DNA of 64,000 nt from Arabidopsis thaliana (taxonomy: Eukaryota; Streptophyta; Magnoliopsida; Brassicales; Brassicaceae). Numbering within the stretch: the first letter of the stretch is position 1; the number at the start of each line of letters is the position of its first letter. A program made the position numbers and the translations under genes. Positions 22,046 to 32,300 of the stretch are shown here, piece by piece. The stretch is taken from contig NC_003076.8 of the NCBI RefSeq assembly GCF_000001735.4, positions 24,307,835 through 24,371,834 of the forward strand, written 5' to 3'. Below the pieces are notes generated by a model that was not told where the DNA came from, made no database searches, and worked only from the letters and a program-made list of their open reading frames with translations.

Positions 22046-22370
22046 AGTACTTCGCCACTCCAGGACCAGGTTTTGTTTGGAACCTGCAGACATAACAGAG
22101 AAGGAGTTTGGTACTTGTCTTCTCCACCCATCATTGGTGTATCTTGAGTACTAACAATCAGAGACATTTTTTCAGACACAAGCTTGGTGAATCCGTGATG
22201 TATCTTTAGCATTTCACCAACCCATCTCATGGGTTACCTCATGTATGCTACTCTGGTCGGATTTCGTGTAGCCTTGTAGGGCAAGACTGAGTCGTGTTCT
22301 TGCCCCGCCACCGTCTTCAAAATAGTTCAAAACATGTTCAACCATTTGTGCATTCGAACTTAGAATAGTA
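22046..22370 (-). pseudogene. Chimeric relic: 3' end of a Root_cap/LEA gene joined to unidentified coding-like DNA
   Basis: Positions 22046-22138 match the last coding bases of the Root_cap gene at 23953, including GGEDKYQTPSL and the closing region before the stop. A 12-13 base deletion removes the Cys-containing CNVC segment. Homology stops abruptly after the GGEDKY block. Beyond it, on the same strand, lies a different coding-like stretch (about 22214-22370, containing QMVEHVLNYFEDGGGARTRL and LALQGYTKSD) that ends in a stop. In another frame, DNA just downstream (EMLKIHHGFTKLVSEKMSL) reads straight into the Root_cap piece. The fragment lies where the intact Root_cap gene lies relative to copy 2, so it was copied with the cis-prenyltransferase. 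Family of the second part unknown to me. Confidence 0.75.
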
Positions 22371-22886
22371 GAAGAGTCTTTAGAGTTAAATAATCTGGTC
22401 CAAAACCAATAAAATCCTGTGCAGAAGTTAATTTTTTGATAACCATTATTTTCATTTTTCAGTGTTTAAGTACCTAACATATTTTTTTATCTTTATTTAA
22501 ACTAAACAAATTTGAGCAAGATAATAATTTGAAAGTACTTAGATAAAGGAAAAAAAAATATGGCCTTTCTTAGTTCTTACAGTAAAAAAAAAACAAAAAA
22601 GTGAATATATACTAATTTTGAAATATCTTAACCGGATCTAGACAATACATATTTGATTAAATCAAGAATAAAGTCATTAATCACACTAATCACCCATTTT
22701 CTCCCTCCCCCTAAAAACCAGCCGTATCATATGCTCATTCCATTTGCATTCCCTCCAAAAAGAAAAAAAAAAACTTCATTCCTTTTGTTTATAACTTTAT
22801 ATTCATTCATTCACTTACAACAAAACCAAAAACCCCAAACTTCTTGATTCTCCCCTCCGATAACCAAAAAATCCCTATTTTCCGAG
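22371..22886. other. Leader/promoter region of the second cis-prenyltransferase
   Basis: From about 22630 onward the sequence repeats the region upstream of copy 1 (shared TTTGATTAAA and the GCCGTATCATATGCTCATTC block). Before that it is unique AT-rich DNA with no gene visible. Confidence 0.6.
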
Positions 22887-23705
22887 ATGAATAATACACG
22901 AGAAGAAGTAGGGGAATTCACTCAAATCTTCAACGCTTTAATGAGTCTTATGAGGAAATTTATATTCAAAGTTCTACGCGTCGGTCCAATCCCTACTAAC
23001 ATTTCTTTCATCATGGATGGAAACCGTAGGTTCGCCAAGAAACGCAATCTTGAAGGCCTAGACGCAGGACACAGAGCTGGTTTCATATCCGTCAAATATA
23101 TTCTTCAATACTGCAAAGAGATTGGTGTACCGTATGTCACACTCTACGCATTTGGTATGGACAATTTCAAGAGAGGACCTGAAGAAGTCAAGTGTGTGAT
23201 GGATCTAATGCTTGAGAAAGTCGAGCTCACGATCGATCAAGCTGTATCAGGGAATATGAACGGCGTGAGAATAATCTTTGCCGGCGATTTGAATTCGTTA
23301 AACGAGCGTTTTAGAGCTGCGACAAAGAAACTGATGGAGCTTACGGAGGAGAACAGAGATCTGATTGTTGTGGTTTGCGTTGCTTATAGCACAAGTGTCG
23401 AGATTGTTCACGCTGTTCGAGATTCTTGTGTTAGAAAGAGTAAAACTGGAGATGGTTCTTCAGCTTTGGAGTTGAGTGATATTGAAGAGTGTATGTATAC
23501 ATCGGTTGTGCCGGTTCCGGATCTTGTGGTAAGAACCGGAGGAGGAGATCGGCTGAGTAACTTCATGACGTGGCAAACTTCTAGGGCACTTCTTCATAGA
23601 ACGGAGGCTCTTTGGCCGGAGTTAGGGCTATGGCATTTGGTTTGGGCCATTCTGAAATTCCAGAGAATGCAAGATTACTTGCAGAAGAAGAAGAAGCTCC
23701 ACTAA
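22887..23705 (+). CDS. cis-prenyltransferase family protein, tandem copy 2, 272 aa
   Basis: This is the intronless paralogue of the gene at 20981, with the same predicted Z-polyprenyl diphosphate synthase activity. All family regions are intact: [45 protein letters not shown] and [15 protein letters not shown]. It has LYAFG, the usual family form, where copy 1 has LHAFG. The most diverged patch between copies is near residues 190-200 ([15 protein letters not shown] here, [15 protein letters not shown] in copy 1). Both remain open, so both are probably functional. It is convergent with the Root_cap gene, with only 247 bases between stop codons. Locus recalled as At5g60510. Confidence 0.93.
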
Positions 23706-23952
23706 ATAGTTTCTAAGTTAAACCCTAGAATGAACTTAAACCCTTATGTTTGATTACATGTTTCTTGTGGTGTAAGAAACAACGAACCGAAACTGAGAAA
23801 CCACAAGAAAATCCTTTTTATTATGTATGGGATACAAAATAACAAAAACAGACATAAAACATCGATAATTATTCAATTTAACGATGCTAAAACACTACAA
23901 TTAGAGGCTTAATTAAAAGACAGTTTGATAAACAAAAACAAATAAATCTGAT

Positions 23953-25113
23953 TTAGTACTTAGCCACTCCAGGACCAGTTTTGCCTTGGAACCTGCAGAC
24001 ATTACAGAGAGGTGAGAACAGAGAAGGAGTTTGGTACTTGTCTTCTCCACCCATCATAGGCATAGGGACTCCGGTCTTAACCGGACTAACGTATCCAGGC
24101 CGATATGTTTTCCCCAAAACGCCCTCGACAAGATCACTCAGGTTAAAGAACTTAAACTGAGTCTCTAGATGAGCAAAAGCATCATCTTTAGGAAGCTGAT
24201 ACTTATGAACTCTATCTTCTTCTTTCCCAATTGGTCTAACCTGAATATCTATCTGAACAATCCCAGATACCGTGACTCTCACGTTATTTCTCTCATCTGT
24301 TCTCTCAACAATAACTTCCCTTTCGTCAAGATCAATTCTCCACTCTGCTTCACCTTCTGTCGGGACTTCAACTTCTTCTCCGTTCCATCTCACCACGAGA
24401 GAGTCTACGGAATCATCCCAAGACGCAACCTTCTTGGCTGCGATGACGAGGTTGTGACTATCGAACATCACTGAGAAGGCTTGAACCCATGTGAAGTCTC
24501 TGGTTCTACCAGCAGGTCTTGTACCAATGAAATGTGCATTGATTTGAAGATTCTCGTCAGAGACGATGGCGAAGTTCCCGTCTTTGTTTCCGTGGAAGTA
24601 GAACATCACTCCATCTCCTCCCACAAATCTCGGGTCGTAACACAAAGATCCATAACCGTTGCAGTTTGCTTTCCTCCCTATTCAAGAACAAAAATCAACC
24701 ATATTAGTAAGTGTGTTAGAAATCTAACGTTGACAAAATGTTACAAATATAATTGAAAAATACGAAACATGCATTATGGAACTTTTAAAATGTTCCAAAA
24801 TGTTGAGATTTTGAGACTTACATTTGCAGGTGACTTCACATTTGCTGCTACAATCGATGAAACAAGCTTTTTTCTTCTTGTTCATTTTTGGTTTTCTCTC
24901 GGGGCATTCCTTAGGACAAGTGAGGATTTTCTGGTTACACGATCCTCTAGCCAAGCATTGAACTCGCTCTTGGCCCGAGCCAAGTGGATACAAAACATTA
25001 TAGTTCGTTGAAGCCGCATCATAAGCACCTTTCTTGAGTTTCTTCCCTTTCTCTGTAGCAGAAACAGAGGAAACAGAGACAAGCACGATAATAGTTACAA
25101 GAACTCGCAACAT
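23953..25113 (-). CDS. Root_cap/LEA-related secreted protein, 338 aa
   Basis: Exons are 25113-24822 and 24677-23953, joined in frame at ...TCK|W.... A signal peptide is clear (MLRVLVTIIVLVSVSSVSA). A Cys-rich module follows (CLARGSCNQKILTCPKECPE and KKACFIDCSSKCEVTCK). Exon 2 carries the plant Root_cap domain: NGYGSLCYDPRFVGGDGVMF, then HFIGTRPAGRTRDFTWVQAF and a beta-rich region. The protein ends with a Cys pair (CNVCRF). Molecular function is not established; relatives are annotated as late-embryogenesis-abundant-related or root-cap proteins. The intron is at the same codon and phase as in the neighbour at 26363, so they are tandem duplicates. Locus recalled as At5g60520. Confidence 0.9.
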
Positions 25114-26362
25114 TTTGTTTGTGGTTTTGAAAGAAACAGTGTTTTGTTGTATATTTCTGTGGATTTTGATTTGATAGAAGTGGAGGGAGTGTTCTTATAG
25201 ACCAGAGAGGCTGGAAGTAAGCAGCAGAGACCGGCTTAATTGACGGTCCAGAGTTGATCAAAATCACATGAAGAATCGAAGACCGTGTTAGAAACAGCTT
25301 CGACTTTGTTTATTAAATTCTTTGGGAGAACCACCACTAGCTTCAAATATTAAGTTCTTGACATGAATAATTAACAAAAATTGAAAATCTGCATTTCTAA
25401 CAGGGAAAAGTCAGCCGATAGAAAATAGAGTAAATTGTAATATAAATCATTAACCAAAGGTCGGCTGTAACAATTTTACAAAAAAAAATTAACTATATAT
25501 GTTAACATTTCCTGCTTGTTAATCTAAGGACATCATTGAATTAAATATATACAAATGTGCAGTTCATCTTTTTCACGAATTTGTTTCCACATTTATCTCT
25601 CCTTGTTGTAAATAATGGTTTCACACAATTAAAGGATGAAAAGCTAATGACAACCATCGATAACGGATCTATGCATTGTATTCATGATTAGAAAACAATT
25701 CAAAACTACGAGTGGTTGCACTAACTAATCATCATTGTGGAGTTGACATTTATATATTAATTCCATATACTCAATAGAAATATGATTAGATGGTATTGAA
25801 GCCATGTACTCATGTGATGAGTAACATAGTTTAATTTCCTTGGATCACATGAACTATGCCTAGAAAATTGGAAACCTTTTCTTTATGCACCAACTTATTT
25901 GATTATTTAAATCTGATTTTTCCTACTGGTTTATAAGTTTTAGTGAAAAGAGTGCTCTCGAAGCATCTCCAGTTGTTCGTGAGAACCCCCAAAAAAACAC
26001 TTGCTTTCAAAGTGAAGAATATACAAAATACTGGAACCAAGAAACTTAATTTCAGATTCAAATACATGAATATACACACAAATATAGTTTTTTTTTTTTT
26101 TATTGTTCGATAAACGGATAGGTACACAAAATACAGCAAAGGAACGATAAGAAATCAAGGGGTTGCTTCTTGCACAAGAAATGTTTTACATTTCTTAAAC
26201 CCTCAAAAACATCACAAACAGGCCAAATGTTATCTTTTTGGCTTTTATTACATCACTTTTTATGAATATAAAATATTTCCAGAAACAAAACAGTTACAAA
26301 CACGAAATTTCCATGAATTTATTTAAAAATCAAAGAAGTTTCCATCTTTCTCCTTCTTCTCA
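25114..26362. other. Intergenic region between the two Root_cap genes
   Basis: This is promoter of the 23953 gene and 3' flank of the 26363 gene. It is AT-rich with no coding sequence recognised. Confidence 0.5.
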
Positions 26363-27851
26363 TTAGATATCAGCAGAAAGTGATTCTTCTTGAGGCTTGA
26401 ACCTGCACAGTCTGCAAGTCGGCGAGAACAGAGAAGGCGTTTGGTATTTGTCTTCTCCTCCCAATACAGGCATTGGGACTCCAGTCTTGGCAGAGCTGAC
26501 GTAATCAGGACGGTAGGTTTTCCCCAAAACACCCTCGACGAGCTCACTTAGGTCTAAGAACTTGAACTGAGTCTCGAGATGGGCAAAAGCGTCATCCTGC
26601 GGCAACTGATAGTTGTGAACTCTGTTCTCTTCTTTCCCTATAGGTCTCACTCTGATGTCCATCTGAACAAGATCAGAGACAAGTACTCTTACGCTGTTTC
26701 TCTCATCAGTTCTTTCGATGATGATATCCTTCTTTTGTCCTGAAATTTCCCTCCATTCTGATTGTTCGTCTTCAGGGAGTGTGATGAGTTCTCCATCATA
26801 TCTGATGGTAAAGGCGTCAGATGTTTCATCCCATTGATTCACTCTGTTGGCTGTGATCACGAGCTTGTGGTTTTCGAACATGACATTTAGGGCCTGAACC
26901 CATGTGAAGTCTCTGGTTCTCCCAACGGGTCTTGTACCGATGAAGTGAGCGTTAATTTGGAGATTGTTGTCTGAAACAATCGCAAAGTTTCCTCCTTTGG
27001 ATCCGTGGAAATAGAACATCACACCGTCTCCTCCCACAAATCGAGGGTCGTAGCACAGAGATCCGTAACCATTGCAGTTCGTTTTTCTCCCTGAAAGAAA
27101 GAGGAACCCGAAATTAAGCCAAGTTACTTGGGTTATAAGTAAACAAATTCATTGTACCACAAATTATCAATCCACAACTGAAATCTATATTCTTGTTACT
27201 TGTGCGATAAGCTAACTGAATATAGAACAAAGGAGACCAATTGAATAGAATGTACTTACATTTGCAGGTAGCTTCACATTTGTTAGTGCAGTCAATGAAG
27301 CAACCTTTGGTGTTCTTGTTCTTCGTGGGCTTCCTCTTGGGACACTCACCAGGGCAAACAAGAGTCTTGTAGTAACATGATCCCCGACCTTGGCACATGG
27401 CCTGCTCTTGTCCTGTAGGCAACGGTGATAATATTCTGTATCTCGCAGCTGCTTCACTCTCCTCTTTGTCTTTCTTCTCCTTCGCCTTTCTCTCTTTCTC
27501 CTTCCTCTCCTTCTCCTTCCTTTCCTTATCCTTCTTTTCCTTTTCCAGTTTATCCTTCTTCTCCTTTTCCTTCCTTTCCTTATCCTTCTTCTCCTTTTCC
27601 TCCTTATCCTTTTTCTCCTTCTCCTTCTTGTCCTTGGCTGCCTTCTCCTTGTCCTTCTTCTCCTGTTCTTTATCCTTTGGACCGTTACCGTTACTTTTGC
27701 CATTATCTCCTTTACCCTTGTCTACTTGTACCTCGTTCCCCTTGCCATTGTTACCGTTGCCTTTGCCGCCATCGCTCTGTGCAATGACAATATCTGTCAA
27801 GAGAAGCAATCCAATGAGCGCGACAAGCACATATGACTGTCTGCGCTCCAT
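26363..27851 (-). CDS. Root_cap/LEA-related secreted protein with a Lys/Glu/Asp-rich insert, 439 aa
   Basis: Exons are 27851-27260 and 27090-26363 (1320 nt, in frame). A signal peptide (YVLVALIGLLLLTDIVIAQS) is followed by Gly/Asn/Lys-rich repeats (GKGNGNNGKGNEVQVDKGKG). A stretch of roughly 80 residues (about 58-138) consists almost wholly of KDKEKKDKERKEKE-type repeats. Then come the Cys module (CQGRGSCYYKTLVCPGECPK; GCFIDCTNKCEATCK) and the Root_cap domain (GYGSLCYDPRFVGGDGVMFY; HFIGTRPVGRTRDFTWVQAL). The charged segment is the main difference from the 23953 paralogue and should be disordered and hydrophilic. Function unknown. Locus recalled as At5g60530. Confidence 0.92.
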
Positions 27852-29039
27852 CTCTCAAGTTCAAGTCTTCTTCTTTAGCTTCTGCTTGTTCTTCTTCTTC
27901 TTCTTCTTCTTTGGTTTCTCAAAATGTTTCTGTGTTTTTTGGTGTGATGAGATGTTGTTGCAGAAGAAGGGATTATATAGAATGGGCAAAGAATTGAGTT
28001 GACTTATTAAAACCCCATATGATAATATCCCTTGCTTCATCTTAAGAAAGAAGCCGACTCTTTGAGTTCATCTCAAGTCGTCTCCATTGATTTCTTAACA
28101 AAAATCTAGCTTGATGAAGCTTCAACATCAAGTCTTTTAGCTAGAAAAGAGTTGTTTAATTTAAACACAACCATACATATAATATCAGTTCACAAATTTT
28201 TACCTAGTTCTTAATGCCTCATGATCAAATCATATTCATACTTGCTTCATTTGTTCCCAGTTGAATTATATTAGCAATTTACTATGAGAAAACAGGGTGA
28301 AGTTAGTATTCATTTAGTTGACAAAAAATAATAAAAAAGGGTGAAAATTTTGGTTATCGATACAATAAATTTGAAAAATCCGGTCTGTATATCTTTCTAT
28401 ACACTATATATACAAATTTGAAAATTTTCTCTATTTTCTGAAGAAAAACAAAATTAATTCTTGATGGCTTTATGTGCAAGGAAACGAGTATCTAGAACGT
28501 GAGGATGCCTTAAATGAAGAAGAAAGCCCTCATGTCTTAACATATCTGTAAATGTGTGCATTTTAAGTAACTTTTCTTGACTTTCATTGGCCCAAAGCCG
28601 CCCACTACTACAAGATTGCACCCTTTCGAGAAAGCAATGAAAAGTCAAACGCGTCAAAGTCAGCTGACTGGTTTACTATAAACCGGGTTAGCTTCTAAAC
28701 CATTGAACCAAAACCCTACCGAGTTATACTTTCAGAGCATGTTCTGTTCTGCCTATAAACGCTGACAGTTATCTAAAGCTTAATTCTTGGCCAAACGACC
28801 TTTCACATTTCACAAGACATAGACCAAATTGAATCAGCAAAAAAGTTTGAGATTCAACTGTATATATAAAGTTGTATCAAGAAACAAGTACATGAATCCA
28901 TTAAAGAGTCTTGTGAAACTTTCTTGAGTGCAAATTGCAAACTAGCTTGCAATTTTTCCAAAACATCTTTAGAAAGATAAAGAATCTGACACTTTCTCTG
29001 GTTTTTATTTTAAGAAGTGTGTATCTTCTCTCTGTTCAG
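27852..29039. other. Intergenic region between the Root_cap gene and PDX2
   Basis: It starts with the promoter of the Root_cap gene, including a (CTT)n run at about 27890-27912, and ends with the PDX2 3' untranslated region. No gene supported in between. Confidence 0.5.
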
Positions 29040-30813
29040 TTATTGAAATATAGGAAGATCAGGCTTAGCTGGCTCGGGACCAGCACTTGTTTCTCCAACA
29101 GATACAATAGTCTTACTACTGCTTGAAGAAGCTCCTTGCTCAATCTCTTTCGTCATCTTTATGAAATAACTGTGCCTGCAAAAAAAATGAAACCGGAAAG
29201 AGTAAAAACAGACCATATAGATCATTGCTGCAAATATCAAAAGATCGGGGAAAATGTTAATCAATTACCATCGAGTGTCTGCAGTAAGCTCGGGATGAAA
29301 AGCAGTTGCTAACAAGTTTCCTTGCTTCACAGCAACAATGACTTTTGTTTCAGGAAGAGCATCTTCCTGATTTATCCCCAAAAAATGAAACCAACAAGAA
29401 GGGATTCATACATGTGCTCACAAAAGAGTAATCGTTTCATGAAAATTAGTGCAAAATTAAGCAAACCTCTTGAATTTGTACGGTGGAGCTTGAATACAAG
29501 ACCTTGTTTGATGGGACGGGATAATCCGCCAGGACTTCGACATCAGGACCTACATCAAGAACAGCTGGAGCACGTATGAACACTCCCCTGTATGTCTCTG
29601 GCCCACCTTCTTGAGATGTTAGTTGAGGTACTAAGATATCAGCTTCAAAACTTTGAATCTACACATCAAAAACAAATTCGAGAACAATCTAAGATTTTCA
29701 CAACATCTTATTTGATACTAAGAGTGAATGAGAATCCATATGAAATTACTCCCATTGATTCATGAAAAGACCGAGTTTTATATATCAGTACACCACAACT
29801 CATGCTAATATAAGCAGTTTCTTTTTCCACATATTGCAAGTCAAGATTGATTTAAATATGTGTTTACACATTTTCTTAACATGAACCCGGAATCTTGGTA
29901 AGAGACATAACCTGGCTACCGAAGAAGTTCCTATGTACGGTGCAATCAAGGCCACCAACTAATTCCTGACCTCCCTCTTTCTGACCTAAAATTTCAACAT
30001 TTACTCAAGTTTCTAAATTTTCCGCAACAGGAAGATGAATTCAAGTACTCACCAACTGCTCTGTCTGCCAAGAATATAAGACCTGCGCATGTCCCCCAAA
30101 CAGGTTTCCCCATCTTAACAAACTCACGTAGAGCCGGAAACTTCAAAAGAGCAACAAATGAAAGAAAATTAGAACAGAGAAGAGACATTTTACACTATTC
30201 TTCGTCCTCACCACTAAAACTGTAAAAACAACCAAATCTAAACAAGGAGTTTGGTAAAGATAAAAGTAAATGATAGCTCTCCCTTTCCTACACTTATCAC
30301 AGCTTCCATTAAAGACAGAAAATATCATCCATAAGATCAACGAGTAGTTTGGTCCACAATGTTTAAAGGTTTCAGATACAAAACATTACTTCATGTACTT
30401 GAAGGCTAACTAATCCCAAAGTTCCTTCATTTTCAATCTCAAAGCTAATTACTTTCAACAGTACTAACTGAATTATTCAGGTATAAGAGACGTTTTGACT
30501 GAAATTCTGGAGAATTTTGGTGAATAACGCCAGATTCGTGTCAAAACACACATAAAAAAGGAACCTTTAACTAGTTTCTTCAAGTGGGTCCTCGCAAACA
30601 ATAACTTTAGATTCTAGAGAGAGAGGAGCGGACCAAGTTATGATACTCGGCGAGTTTGGCCATGGTGGTGCTCTCGCCGCCAGGAATGATAAGAGAAGAA
30701 ACGGTGAGAAGCTGGTCAGCCTTCCTAATCTCGACGCCTTGGACACCGAGCCGCCGCAGAGCCGCGATGTGCTCATTGAAAGAACCTTGCAAAGCTAAAA
30801 CTCCGACGGTCAT
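29040..30813 (-). CDS. PDX2: Pyridoxal 5'-phosphate synthase glutaminase subunit PDX2, 255 aa
   Basis: This class I glutamine amidotransferase hydrolyses glutamine and passes ammonia to PDX1 for de novo vitamin B6 synthesis in the cytosol. Exons on the minus strand are 30813-30634, 30140-30053, 29985-29912, 29658-29467, 29366-29269 and 29175-29040 (768 nt). The N-terminus [20 protein letters not shown] is followed by LIIPGGEST. The nucleophile lies in [15 protein letters not shown] (Cys78), and the other triad residues are in [15 protein letters not shown] (His202 and Glu204). A Ser-rich C-terminal tail of about 30 residues ([15 protein letters not shown] to PIFQ) extends beyond bacterial YaaE/PdxT. 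A second in-frame ATG six codons upstream (30831, [10 protein letters not shown]) could also be used; the shorter form gives the 255-residue length I recall. Confidence 0.97.
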
Positions 30814-32300
30814 TGCGGCGGCGACGGTCAAAGAAAGAGAGTGTCAGATATTATTAAACACTAAAACTTTGTGAATGGAATTGGGACACTCACAAAAGCC
30901 TTTTTGTAACAGCCATCGACGATTTTGTTTTGTGTTTCTTTCTTTGCCCACGATTTGGATTTCTATTCAGATATTTTCTTATAATAACATTTTTAAATAT
31001 AAAGATATCACGGTATTAATAACTATTGTGAACAAATTCAATTAAAAAGCCATAAACAATTATGCTAACAAAACAAAAATATACACTTATTAAGCTTTTA
31101 TGTGATTATAATTCAAATTCTCTAGGAAAAATTGTAATCTATTTTACAAAATTTTAAAGATGATGATATAATATTATATATACACACAAAAAAAAACTTA
31201 TAGTAAAGGTAGGTTTTCAAAAACTCATAATGTGTTTTTTTTTATTAGTAGTAATTTTATTGTTTTCTAACCACTGAATTTAGTTTATAGCATGTTTTGT
31301 CACATTAGCTGGTGATGATTTAATATAAAACTACTTTTTATAAAAGTAATTGACAAAACAAAAAATATAAACCCCAAAAAAAAAAAAACAGAAGGGGGAG
31401 AGAATCTCGATCAAAGGCTTCGAAGCTCTCTCTTTTTTTTTTGGTGTGTCTAAATCTCTCACGCACGACGTTGAGAGAGCTCTTTCCTTTGCGATCTTGT
31501 TGTCTTCCTCTGCTCCGATCGAATTCACAACCAGCTTTAATGTATGATTCTCGCTCTTACCTTCAGTTTATGTTCCGAATCTTCTCATGAAATTTCCATT
31601 GCATCCGATTTCGAAATTAGGTTTTTTTTTTTCAATTTTCAAAATTTTGGTTTGTGATTTATGTGATTTTGAAGCCACCTTCTTGGGGGTTCTTAAGTTT
31701 GCTGTAGAATTTTATTGTTCTTCTCTCCGTCTTTGTTTCTTTGCTTAGAGTTGACTATTTGGATTGAAAAAGTTTACACCTTTACGCCTGAATCATAATA
31801 CCCACAATGTGATTGACTTATCTACACAAGCTTTTGAATTTGATGAGAATTTGACCTTTTCTTTTTTCGCAGAAGCATTGTAGTTCAACTTGAATTTATT
31901 GGCGGTTGTTGAAGCTGTGTAGCTATTAACAATTGGGGCTATGCATTCAACGATTTTCTGCTCGTGAAGAAGGAATATAACTTATTTATAAGGTTTCAGT
32001 CTTAGACATGTCGTGTTTCGATTGCAGTGGTTATGATGTCTCAAGTTGTCTTATTCATCTCGCTGAATGGCATCCTTTGGAATAGTCAAGTTCTCCGGGC
32101 TTGAAGCCCTCGAAACCCCTTTTATCGCGGGGTAAGATTTCGATTTCTACAGAGGTTCTTGTGTTTAATTATTTGGATGCTTAATGTTGATGTCACTTTT
32201 TTTTTTGTGTGCAGGTTCCTCAGTTAACTTGAGGATTTTATATTTCATCATACATTTGAGGAGCAATTTGTTTTTTTATTTTATTTTTGAGAAGGAGATC
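30814..32300. other. Divergent PDX2/GRIK2 promoter region and GRIK2 leader
   Basis: The left part drives PDX2 (minus). The right part contains the GRIK2 leader, which appears to carry two introns: about 31542-31872 (GT...cgcAG) and 32132-32214 (GGTAAG...gtgcAG). No other gene is seen; the middle is AT-rich. Confidence 0.55.

Noticed and set aside
27212-28002. Arg-rich and Ser/Leu/Phe-rich overlapping frames across the Root_cap repeat
   Set aside because: They are other-frame and antisense readings of the Lys/Glu codon repeat, not genes.
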